Part shown: positions 1-9,478 of the stretch, in pieces
Position numbering within the stretch: position 1 is the first letter of the stretch
Layout of the letters: every line of letters starts with the position of its first letter
Origin: Crambe crambe
Taxonomy: Eukaryota > Porifera > Demospongiae > Poecilosclerida > Crambeidae
Direction: 5' to 3'
NCBI GenBank assembly: GCA_963924555.1
Contig: OZ004590.1
Coordinates: 1-64,000, forward strand
DNA: 64,000 nt
Translations under genes and position numbers: made by a program
The notes under the pieces: model-generated
Database searches by the model: none
What the model saw: the letters and a program-made list of their open reading frames with translations, nothing else
Told to the model about the DNA's origin: nothing

Positions 1-3000
1 CTAGCCCTAGCCCTAGCCCTAGCCCTAGCCCTAGCCCTAGCCCTAGCCCTAGCCCTAGCCCTAGCCCTAGCCCTAGCCCTAGCCCTAGCCCTAGCCCTAG
101 CCCTAGCCCTAGCCCTAGCCCTAGCCCTAGCCCTAGCCCTAGCCCTAGCCCTAGCCCTAGCCCTAGCCCTAGCCCTAGCCCTAGCCCTAGCCCTAGCCCT
201 AGCCCTAGCCCTAGCCCTAGCCCTAGCCCTAGCCCTAGCCCTAGCCCTAGCCCTAGCCCTAGCCCTAGCCCTAGCCCTAGCCCTAGCCCTAGCCCTAGCC
301 CTAGCCCTAGCCCTAGCCCTAGCCCTAGCCCTAGCCCTAGCCCTAGCCCTAGCCCTAGCCCTAGCCCTAGCCCTAGCCCTAGCCCTAGCCCTAGCCCTAG
401 CCCTAGCCCTAGCCCTAGCCCTAGCCCTAGCCCTAGCCCTAGCCCTAGCCCTAGCCCTAGCCCTAGCCCTAGCCCTAGCCCTAGCCCTAGCCCTAGCCCT
501 AGCCCTAGCCCTAGCCCTAGCCCTAGCCCTAGCCCTAGCCCTAGCCCTAGCCCTAGCCCTAGCCCTAGCCCTAGCCCTAGCCCTAGCCCTAGCCCTAGCC
601 CTAGCCCTAGCCCTAGCCCTAGCCCTAGCCCTAGCCCTAGCCCTAGCCCTAGCCCTAGCCCTAGCCCTAGCCCTAGCCCTAGCCCTAGCCCTAGCCCTAG
701 CCCTAGCCCTAGCCCTAGCCCTAGCCCTAGCCCTAGCCCTAGCCCTAGCCCTAGCCCTAGCCCTAGCCCTAGCCCTAGCCCTAGCCCTAGCCCTAGCCCT
801 AGCCCTAGCCCTAGCCCTAGCCCTAGCCCTAGCCCTAGCCCTAGCCCTAGCCCTAGCCCTAGCCCTAGCCCTAGCCCTAGCCCTAGCCCTAGCCCTAGCC
901 CTAGCCCTAGCCCTAGCCCTAGCCCTAGCCCTAGCCCTAGCCCTAGCCCTAGCCCTAGCCCTAGCCCTAGCCCTAGCCCTAGCCCTAGCCCTAGCCCTAG
1001 CCCTAGCCCTAGCCCTAGCCCTAGCCCTAGCCCTAGCCCTAGCCCTAGCCCTAGCCCTAGCCCTAGCCCTAGCCCTAGCCCTAGCCCTAGCCCTAGCCCT
1101 AGCCCTAGCCCTAGCCCTAGCCCTAGCCCTAGCCCTAGCCCTAGCCCTAGCCCTAGCCCTAGCCCTAGCCCTAGCCCTAGCCCTAGCCCTAGCCCTAGCC
1201 CTAGCCCTAGCCCTAGCCCTAGCCCTAGCCCTAGCCCTAGCCCTAGCCCTAGCCCTAGCCCTAGCCCTAGCCCTAGCCCTAGCCCTAGCCCTAGCCCTAG
1301 CCCTAGCCCTAGCCCTAGCCCTAGCCCTAGCCCTAGCCCTAGCCCTAGCCCTAGCCCTAGCCCTAGCCCTAGCCCTAGCCCTAGCCCTAGCCCTAGCCCT
1401 AGCCCTAGCCCTAGCCCTAGCCCTAGCCCTAGCCCTAGCCCTAGCCCTAGCCCTAGCCCTAGCCCTAGCCCTAGCCCTAGCCCTAGCCCTAGCCCTAGCC
1501 CTAGCCCTAGCCCTAGCCCTAGCCCTAGCCCTAGCCCTAGCCCTAGCCCTAGCCCTAGCCCTAGCCCTAGCCCTAGCCCTAGCCCTAGCCCTAGCCCTAG
1601 CCCTAGCCCTAGCCCTAGCCCTAGCCCTAGCCCTAGCCCTAGCCCTAGCCCTAGCCCTAGCCCTAGCCCTAGCCCTAGCCCTAGCCCTAGCCCTAGCCCT
1701 AGCCCTAGCCCTAGCCCTAGCCCTAGCCCTAGCCCTAGCCCTAGCCCTAGCCCTAGCCCTAGCCCTAGCCCTAGCCCTAGCCCTAGCCCTAGCCCTAGCC
1801 CTAGCCCTAGCCCTAGCCCTAGCCCTAGCCCTAGCCCTAGCCCTAGCCCTAGCCCTAGCCCTAGCCCTAGCCCTAGCCCTAGCCCTAGCCCTAGCCCTAG
1901 CCCTAGCCCTAGCCCTAGCCCTAGCCCTAGCCCTAGCCCTAGCCCTAGCCCTAGCCCTAGCCCTAGCCCTAGCCCTAGCCCTAGCCCTAGCCCTAGCCCT
2001 AGCCCTAGCCCTAGCCCTAGCCCTAGCCCTAGCCCTAGCCCTAGCCCTAGCCCTAGCCCTAGCCCTAGCCCTAGCCCTAGCCCTAGCCCTAGCCCTAGCC
2101 CTAGCCCTAGCCCTAGCCCTAGCCCTAGCCCTAGCCCTAGCCCTAGCCCTAGCCCTAGCCCTAGCCCTAGCCCTAGCCCTAGCCCTAGCCCTAGCCCTAG
2201 CCCTAGCCCTAGCCCTAGCCCTAGCCCTAGCCCTAGCCCTAGCCCTAGCCCTAGCCCTAGCCCTAGCCCTAGCCCTAGCCCTAGCCCTAGCCCTAGCCCT
2301 AGCCCTAGCCCTAGCCCTAGCCCTAGCCCTAGCCCTAGCCCTAGCCCTAGCCCTAGCCCTAGCCCTAGCCCTAGCCCTAGCCCTAGCCCTAGCCCTAGCC
2401 CTAGCCCTAGCCCTAGCCCTAGCCCTAGCCCTAGCCCTAGCCCTAGCCCTAGCCCTAGCCCTAGCCCTAGCCCTAGCCCTAGCCCTAGCCCTAGCCCTAG
2501 CCCTAGCCCTAGCCCTAGCCCTAGCCCTAGCCCTAGCCCTAGCCCTAGCCCTAGCCCTAGCCCTAGCCCTAGCCCTAGCCCTAGCCCTAGCCCTAGCCCT
2601 AGCCCTAGCCCTAGCCCTAGCCCTAGCCCTAGCCCTAGCCCTAGCCCTAGCCCTAGCCCTAGCCCTAGCCCTAGCCCTAGCCCTAGCCCTAGCCCTAGCC
2701 CTAGCCCTAGCCCTAGCCCTAGCCCTAGCCCTAGCCCTAGCCCTAGCCCTAGCCCTAGCCCTAGCCCTAGCCCTAGCCCTAGCCCTAGCCCTAGCCCTAG
2801 CCCTAGCCCTAGCCCTAGCCCTAGCCCTAGCCCTAGCCCTAGCCCTAGCCCTAGCCCTAGCCCTAGCCCTAGCCCTAGCCCTAGCCCTAGCCCTAGCCCT
2901 AGCCCTAGCCCTAGCCCTAGCCCTAGCCCTAGCCCTAGCCCTAGCCCTAGCCCTAGCCCTAGCCCTAGCCCTAGCCCTAGCCCTAGCCCTAGCCCTAGCC

Positions 3001-5475
3001 CTAGCCCTAGCCCTAGCCCTAGCCCTAGCCCTAGCCCTAGCCCTAGCCCTAGCCCTAGCCCTAGCCCTAGCCCTAGCCCTAGCCCTAGCCCTAGCCCTAG
3101 CCCTAGCCCTAGCCCTAGCCCTAGCCCTAGCCCTAGCCCTAGCCCTAGCCCTAGCCCTAGCCCTAGCCCTAGCCCTAGCCCTAGCCCTAGCCCTAGCCCT
3201 AGCCCTAGCCCTAGCCCTAGCCCTAGCCCTAGCCCTAGCCCTAGCCCTAGCCCTAGCCCTAGCCCTAGCCCTAGCCCTAGCCCTAGCCCTAGCCCTAGCC
3301 CTAGCCCTAGCCCTAGCCCTAGCCCTAGCCCTAGCCCTAGCCCTAGCCCTAGCCCTAGCCCTAGCCCTAGCCCTAGCCCTAGCCCTAGCCCTAGCCCTAG
3401 CCCTAGCCCTAGCCCTAGCCCTAGCCCTAGCCCTAGCCCTAGCCCTAGCCCTAGCCCTAGCCCTAGCCCTAGCCCTAGCCCTAGCCCTAGCCCTAGCCCT
3501 AGCCCTAGCCCTAGCCCTAGCCCTAGCCCTAGCCCTAGCCCTAGCCCTAGCCCTAGCCCTAGCCCTAGCCCTAGCCCTAGCCCTAGCCCTAGCCCTAGCC
3601 CTAGCCCTAGCCCTAGCCCTAGCCCTAGCCCTAGCCCTAGCCCTAGCCCTAGCCCTAGCCCTAGCCCTAGCCCTAGCCCTAGCCCTAGCCCTAGCCCTAG
3701 CCCTAGCCCTAGCCCTAGCCCTAGCCCTAGCCCTAGCCCTAGCCCTAGCCCTAGCCCTAGCCCTAGCCCTAGCCCTAGCCCTAGCCCTAGCCCTAGCCCT
3801 AGCCCTAGCCCTAGCCCTAGCCCTAGCCCTAGCCCTAGCCCTAGCCCTAGCCCTAGCCCTAGCCCTAGCCCTAGCCCTAGCCCTAGCCCTAGCCCTAGCC
3901 CTAGCCCTAGCCCTAGCCCTAGCCCTAGCCCTAGCCCTAGCCCTAGCCCTAGCCCTAGCCCTAGCCCTAGCCCTAGCCCTAGCCCTAGCCCTAGCCCTAG
4001 CCCTAGCCCTAGCCCTAGCCCTAGCCCTAGCCCTAGCCCTAGCCCTAGCCCTAGCCCTAGCCCTAGCCCTAGCCCTAGCCCTAGCCCTAGCCCTAGCCCT
4101 AGCCCTAGCCCTAGCCCTAGCCCTAGCCCTAGCCCTAGCCCTAGCCCTAGCCCTAGCCCTAGCCCTAGCCCTAGCCCTAGCCCTAGCCCTAGCCCTAGCC
4201 CTAGCCCTAGCCCTAGCCCTAGCCCTAGCCCTAGCCCTAGCCCTAGCCCTAGCCCTAGCCCTAGCCCTAGCCCTAGCCCTAGCCCTAGCCCTAGCCCTAG
4301 CCCTAGCCCTAGCCCTAGCCCTAGCCCTAGCCCTAGCCCTAGCCCTAGCCCTAGCCCTAGCCCTAGCCCTAGCCCTAGCCCTAGCCCTAGCCCTAGCCCT
4401 AGCCCTAGCCCTAGCCCTAGCCCTAGCCCTAGCCCTAGCCCTAGCCCTAGCCCTAGCCCTAGCCCTAGCCCTAGCCCTAGCCCTAGCCCTAGCCCTAGCC
4501 CTAGCCCTAGCCCTAGCCCTAGCCCTAGCCCTAGCCCTAGCCCTAGCCCTAGCCCTAGCCCTAGCCCTAGCCCTAGCCCTAGCCCTAGCCCTAGCCCTAG
4601 CCCTAGCCCTAGCCCTAGCCCTAGCCCTAGCCCTAGCCCTAGCCCTAGCCCTAGCCCTAGCCCTAGCCCTAGCCCTAGCCCTAGCCCTAGCCCTAGCCCT
4701 AGCCCTAGCCCTAGCCCTAGCCCTAGCCCTAGCCCTAGCCCTAGCCCTAGCCCTAGCCCTAGCCCTAGCCCTAGCCCTAGCCCTAGCCCTAGCCCTAGCC
4801 CTAGCCCTAGCCCTAGCCCTAGCCCTAGCCCTAGCCCTAGCCCTAGCCCTAGCCCTAGCCCTAGCCCTAGCCCTAGCCCTAGCCCTAGCCCTAGCCCTAG
4901 CCCTAGCCCTAGCCCTAGCCCTAGCCCTAGCCCTAGCCCTAGCCCTAGCCCTAGCCCTAGCCCTAGCCCTAGCCCTAGCCCTAGCCCTAGCCCTAGCCCT
5001 AGCCCTAGCCCTAGCCCTAGCCCTAGCCCTAGCCCTAGCCCTAGCCCTAGCCCTAGCCCTAGCCCTAGCCCTAGCCCTAGCCCTAGCCCTAGCCCTAGCC
5101 CTAGCCCTAGCCCTAGCCCTAGCCCTAGCCCTAGCCCTAGCCCTAGCCCTAGCCCTAGCCCTAGCCCTAGCCCTAGCCCTAGCCCTAGCCCTAGCCCTAG
5201 CCCTAGCCCTAGCCCTAGCCCTAGCCCTAGCCCTAGCCCTAGCCCTAGCCCTAGCCCTAGCCCTAGCCCTAGCCCTAGCCCTAGCCCTAGCCCTAGCCCT
5301 AGCCCTAGCCCTAGCCCTAGCCCTAGCCCTAGCCCTAGCCCTAGCCCTAGCCCTAGCCCTAGCCCTAGCCCTAGCCCTAGCCCTAGCCCTAGCCCTAGCC
5401 CTAGCCCTAGCCCTAGCCCTAGCCCTAGCCCTAGCCCTAGCCCTAGCCCTAGCCCTAGCCCTAGCCCTAGCCCTA
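1..5475. repeat. Telomeric array, unit CTAGCC (G-strand CTAGGG)
   Basis: About 912 uninterrupted copies of a 6-bp unit with no visible variant. The C-rich strand reads 5' to 3' inward from position 1, the polarity expected of a left chromosome end. The unit differs from the common animal TTAGGG by one base (CTAGGG). Complete homogeneity over 5.4 kb is consistent with telomerase synthesis from a template of this sequence, though assembly polishing could add to it. Confidence 0.97.
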
Positions 5476-6143
5476 ACCCCCTAACCCTAGCCCTAGCCCT
5501 AGCCCTAGCCCTAGCCCTAGCCCTAGCCCCTAGCCCCTAGCCCTAGCCCTAGCCCTAGCCCTAGCCCTAGCCCTAGCCCTAGCCCTAGCCCTAGCCCTAG
5601 CCCTAGCCCTAGCCCTAGCCCTAGCCCTAGCCCTAGCCCTAGCCCTAGCCCCTAGCCCTAGCCCTAGCCCTAGCCCTAGCCCTAGCCCCTAGCCCTAGCC
5701 CTAGCCCTAGCCCTAGCCCTAGCCCTAGCCCTAGCCCTAGCCCTAGCCCTAGCCCTAGCCCTAGCCCTAGCCCTAGCCCTAGCCCTAGCCCTAGCCCTAG
5801 CCCTAGCCCTAGCCCTAGCCCTAGCCCTAGCCCTAGCCCTAGCCCTAGCCCTAGCCCTAGCCCTAGCCCTAGCCCTAGCCCTAGCCCTAGCCCTAGCCCT
5901 AGCCCTAGCCCTAGCCCTAGCCCTAGCCCTAGCCCTAGCCCTAGCCCTAGCCCTAGCCCTAGCCCTAGCCCTAGCCCTAGCCCTAGCCCTAGCCCTAGCC
6001 CTAGCCCTAGCCCTAGCCCTAGCCCTAGCCCCTAGCCCTAGCCCTAGCCCTAGCCCTAGCCCTAGCCCTAGCCCTAGCCCCTAGCCCTAGCCCTAGCCCC
6101 TAGCCCTAGCCCTAGCCCTAGCCCTAGCCCCTAGCCCTAGCCC
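5476..6143. repeat. Proximal telomere with variant repeats
   Basis: The array continues but is no longer perfect. It begins with CCCTAA-type units around 5473-5487 and then carries scattered 7-bp units (CCCCTAG) near 5527, 5535, 5650, 5693, 6028 and 6075-6140. Variant units at the inner edge of a telomere are usual, because telomerase no longer rewrites that part. The array ends at about 6143, where element copy 1 starts. Confidence 0.93.
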
Positions 6144-6256
6144 CAGATGTTGTCATAACACTGTGAGAAAACCATCCCTGTACACCTAGAAGTGGTCACA
6201 AGACCACACCCACTCTAACTCTTCCCGTACAAACCTAGCCCTTGCTACCAACAAAG

Positions 6257-6566
6257 CCAAGATAACTGTCCAGCCCCAAACACTGGACACTATCACGGCC
6301 GTGTTCGGGTCTGGCCCCAAACACCAGACCAGAACCAAGCACCACACCCAATGAGACATCTCCGACATGGAGAACCACACCCACTGACTAAACACTACAG
6401 ACCCAACTGGCCCAATAAAAACCCCCATTCGTCTCCCTGCTACAAACAAAGCCGAGATAACTGTCCAGCCCCAAACACTGGACACTATCAAGGCTGTGTT
6501 CGGGTCTGGCCCCAAACACCAGACCAGAACCAAGCACCACACCCAATGAGACACCTCCGACACGGA
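6257..6566 (+). repeat. ~193-bp direct duplication with paired hairpins
   Basis: The segment starting near 6257 recurs near 6450. Each copy contains two perfect short hairpins that share a loop resembling CCCCAAACA: stem GTCCAG/CTGGAC and stem GGTCTGG/CCAGACC. The same pair of stems occurs in element copy 2 (near 8006-8070 and 8200-8265), and a GTCCAG/CTGGAC version occurs at about 33979-34000 in copy 3. Confidence 0.75.
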
Positions 6567-6744
6567 GAATTACCAAGCAGACACCCTCTGACAATCCCTA
6601 ACTACCACTTGCAGGATCCCACCTCAACAACAGAGAAAAAGACCCAACAGAGACAGAAAAGAAGCAAGTTCTCCTCCCAACACAAGACCGAGAAAAAGAT
6701 CGTGAAGGCCACACCCACCAGACGGAGCCGAAGCAAAATGCCAA

Positions 6745-6830
6745 TACGTCATTGCCAATACGTCATAGCCGACCAATCAGACTCACCAAACGTTGACCAA
6801 TCAGAACACTCATATAGCTAGGTATATAAG
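6745..6830 (+). promoter_or_regulatory. Promoter-like block: CRE-like, CCAAT and TATA boxes
   Basis: Two TACGTCA sites (6745-6751, 6759-6765; complement TGACGTA) and two GACCAATCAG sites (6771, 6795) precede TATATAAG at 6823-6830, followed by CCACGTG. The order and spacing are typical of a metazoan RNA polymerase II core promoter firing rightwards. The same box set occurs between the two divergent genes at 30.5-30.85 kb. Confidence 0.6.
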
Positions 6831-6862
6831 ACACACACGCCACGTGCTTTATTCATTTCACC

Positions 6863-6898
6863 CTGACGAAGACTAGATCCACTAGTTGAAACGTTGGT
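6863..6898 (+). other. Hammerhead-like core motif (CTGACGA-stem-GAAAC)
   Basis: CTGACGA at 6863-6869 is followed by a 6-bp hairpin (GACTAG/CTAGTT with a G-T closing pair) and GAAAC at 6888-6892. This matches the CUGANGA - stem II - GAAA core of hammerhead ribozymes, and similar motifs occur in the terminal regions of Penelope-like retroelements. I could not place a stem III partner or a cleavage site, so ribozyme activity is not supported; the motif itself is. Confidence 0.45.
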
Positions 6899-7055
6899 GT
6901 TTCTTTTTTCCAAAAAAAAGATTTTTTACCTGCTATATCTCTCTACTCTATTTACAACCGGCTATCGAACTGTGGCAGAGACCACTCTGCTTTGTTTTAT
7001 CAGACGCAGAACTTCATTCACCAGAACTTTCCTACCACCAGACTTACCAAGAACA

Positions 7056-7250
7056 ATGGCAACAAGAACAGCCAAAAAGAACTACCCAAAGAAGAACACA
7101 GGCGTGGGTTCGCTCAACACAAAACTTGATGCACTAGCCCTAGCCCTAGCCCTAGCCCTAGCCCTAGCCCTAGCCCTACCTAAGCCCTTTGGCCATACAA
7201 ACCTAGCCTTGGAGTCAAGAAATCAACACAAGCACATCCCATACACCTAG
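7056..7250 (+). CDS. Short ORF of the subtelomeric element, reading into telomeric repeats
   Basis: ATG at 7056 opens a basic N-terminus (MATRTAKKN..., rich in Lys/Arg/Thr), then the frame enters CCCTAG repeats and encodes alternating Ala-Leu. The first ~26 codons have counterparts in copy 2 (ATG at 8793) and copy 3 (ATG at 34475; shared TGVG motif), so the start region is conserved while the rest is telomere. It is probably the 5' end of a longer coding region cut off by telomere addition. A stable protein is unlikely. Confidence 0.3.
   Translation: MATRTAKKNYPKKNTGVGSLNTKLDALALALALALALALALPKPFGHTNLALESRNQHKHIPYT
7134..7178. repeat. Interstitial telomeric tract (about 7 units)
   Basis: CTAGCC units in the same polarity as the terminal array, placed exactly at the inner end of element copy 1 and before the ~161-bp tandem repeats. 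Confidence 0.9.
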
Positions 7251-7882
7251 ATGTTGTCACAACACTGCGAGAAAACGACCCCTGTACACCTAGAGGTTGT
7301 CACAAGACCACACCCTCTCTAGCTCTTCCCCTGGCCCTAGCTAAGCCCTTTGACCATACAAACCTAGCCTTGAAGTCAAGAAACCAACACAAGTACATCC
7401 CATACACCTAGATGTAGTCACAACACTGTGAGAAAACGACCCCTGTACGCCTAGAGGTGTCACAAGAACACACCCTCTCTAGCTCTTCCCCTGGCCCTAG
7501 CTAAGCCCTTTGGCCATACAAACCTAGCCTCGGAGTCAAGAAATCCACACGAGTACATCCCATACACCTAGATGTTGTCACAACACTGTCAGAAAACGAC
7601 CCCTGTACACCTAGAGGTCGTCACAAGACCACACCCTCTCTAGCTCTTCCCCTGGCCCTAGCTAAGCCCTTTGGCTATACAAACCTAGCCTTAAAGTCAA
7701 GAAATCAACACAAGTACATCACATACACCTAGATGTTGTCACAACACTGTGAGAAAACCACCCCGGCACACCTAGAAGCGGTCACAAGACCACACCCCCT
7801 CTAGTTCTTCCCCTGGCCCTAGCCAAGCCCTTTGGCCATACAAACCTAGCCTTGGAGTCAAGAAATCGACACAAATACATCC
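7179..7882. repeat. ~161-bp subtelomeric tandem repeat, about 4.4 copies
   Basis: Units start near 7181, 7342, 7502, 7663 and 7824 with AAGCCCTTTGG, and include ATACACCTAG and CTAGCTCTTCCCCTGGCCC. Copies differ by scattered substitutions. The last unit is cut short where element copy 2 begins. Phrases such as ATACACCTAG also occur in the ~150-bp repeats at 33.2-33.9 and 53.5-53.9 kb, so these families look related. Confidence 0.9.
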
Positions 7883-8870
7883 AGATGTTGTCATAACACT
7901 GTGAGAAAACCATCCCTGTACACCTAGAAGTGGTCACAAGACCACACCCACTCTAACTCTTCCCGTACAAACCTAACCCTTGCTACCAACAAAGCCAAGA
8001 TAACTGTCCAGCCCCAAACACTGGACACTATCACGGCTGTGTTCGGGTCTGGCCCCAAACACCAGACCAGAACCAAGCACCACACCCAATGAGACATCTC
8101 CGACATGGAGAACCACACCCACTGACTAAACACTACAGACCCAACTGGCCCAATAAAACCCCCCATTCGTCTCCCTGCTACAAACAAAGCCGAGATAACT
8201 GTCCAGCCCCAAACACTGGACACTATCAAGGCTGTGTTCGGGTCTGGCCCCAAACACCAGACCAGAACCAAGCACCACACCCAATGAGACACCTCTGACA
8301 CGGAGAATTACCAAGCAGACACCCTCTGACAATCCCTAACTACCACTTGCAGGATCCCACCCCAACAACAGAGAAAAAGACCCAACAGAGACAGAAAAGA
8401 AGCAAGTTCTCCTCCCAACACAAGACCGAGAAAAAGATCGTGAAGGCCACACCCACCAGACGGAGCCGAAGCCAAATGCCAATACGTCATTGCCAATACG
8501 TCATAGCCGACCAATCAGACTCACCAAACGTTGACCAATCAGAACACTCATATAGCTAGGTATATAAGACACACACGCCACGTGCTTTATTCATTTCACC
8601 CTGACGAAGACTAGATCCACTAGTTGAAACGTTGGTGTTTCTTTTTTCCAAAAAAAGATTTTTTACCTGCTATATCTCTCTACTCTATTTACTACCGGCT
8701 ATCGAACTGTGGCAGAGACCACTCTGCTTTGTTTTATCAGACGCAGAACTTCATTCACCAGAACTTTCCTACCACCAGACTTACCGAGAACAATGGCAAC
8801 AAGAACAGCCAAAAAGAACTACCCAAAGAAGAACACAGGCGTGGGTTCGCTCAACACAAAACTTGATGCA
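7883..8870 (+). mobile_element. Subtelomeric element, copy 2
   Basis: Near-identical to copy 1 with a few substitutions and one fewer A in the A-tract. The paired hairpins, promoter-like block (TACGTCA at 8483 and 8497, GACCAATCAG at 8509 and 8533, TATATAAG at 8561) and CTGACGA/GAAAC motif (8601-8630) are all kept. The short ORF restarts at 8793. It ends at the same base as copy 1 (after TTGATGCA) and again joins telomeric repeats. Confidence 0.6.
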
Positions 8871-8893
8871 CTAGCCCTAGCCCCTAGCCCTAG
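8871..8893. repeat. Interstitial telomeric tract
   Basis: About four CCCTAG units, one of them CCCCTAG, between element copy 2 and the first satellite unit. Same polarity as the chromosome end. Confidence 0.88.
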
Positions 8894-9478
8894 CTATGGA
8901 GTCGGGGATGCCTGAGGTTTTGCCTCACCTAACCTAAAGAAACCTAGGTTCCCTTAGGGCTAAAAATCGCCCCCATGCCGAGAAACCTTGGCCCTTGAGG
9001 GCAAAATCGATCTCGAAAACTAGGGATTTAAAGAAAACTGAAGAAACCTCAGGTTTAACCTGAGGTTAGGTTTCGAGCCTGAGGGCAAACCTGATAAGCA
9101 TGGGGGCCAGGTTCGGTAGCATGAGGGAAATATCCCTAAAGCTACCTTAACCTTGCCCTCATGAGCACCCGGTTATCCCTCGTGGCAACATAACCCGGCC
9201 CTTAGGACTAAAAACTGGTCTTATTTTGAGTTGAGGGATGGGTTTTGATGCCACAGGGGTCAGGTTACCAACCTTGGGGGATAAACTACAATTTTCTTTT
9301 GAGCAAGGCCCTCATGGCATCCCTCATGGATAATATCGAGCCCTAATGGCTAAAAAAACGTCCCTTAGGACTAAAAAAATGCCCTCACGGCTAAATTCGA
9401 GGCCCCCATGGTCGTTTTCGACCAATAATCAAACCTGATCAAACCTGATCAAACCTAGGGGGCCCCAAAAATAGCCAT
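8894..9478. repeat. Head segment of satellite unit A
   Basis: Single-copy within the unit and rich in AACCT, CCTCATGG and CCCTTAGGG words. Its counterpart is 17501-18085 with only a few differences. No coding signal. Confidence 0.8.

Larger units (their letters stand above)
6145..7133 (+). mobile_element. Subtelomeric element, copy 1 (telomere-attached)
   Basis: About 1 kb, repeated almost exactly at 7883-8870 (offset 1738 bp) and in diverged form at about 33946-34589. In order it has a ~193-bp duplicated hairpin segment, a promoter-like block (6745-6830), a CTGACGA/GAAAC motif (6863-6892), an A/T-tract hairpin (6900-6920) and a short ORF from 7056. It runs straight into CCCTAG repeats at 7134. 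Sense strand + with C-rich telomere at the 3' side is the arrangement produced when an RNA is reverse-transcribed from a telomeric G-overhang, as described for endonuclease-lacking Penelope-like elements. No reverse transcriptase is visible, so it could be a non-autonomous element or a broken 5' end of a gene. Confidence 0.6.

Noticed and set aside
6820-6960. Complete hammerhead ribozyme
   Set aside because: Only the CTGANGA, stem II and GAAAC parts are visible; I found no convincing stem III partner or NUH cleavage site nearby.
6186-8332. Frames of 68-156 codons on both strands in the subtelomeric element copies
   Set aside because: They overlap hairpin duplications and promoter-like sequence, have no family motif, and several break between copies 1 and 2. 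Only the short start-conserved ORF was kept, at low confidence.
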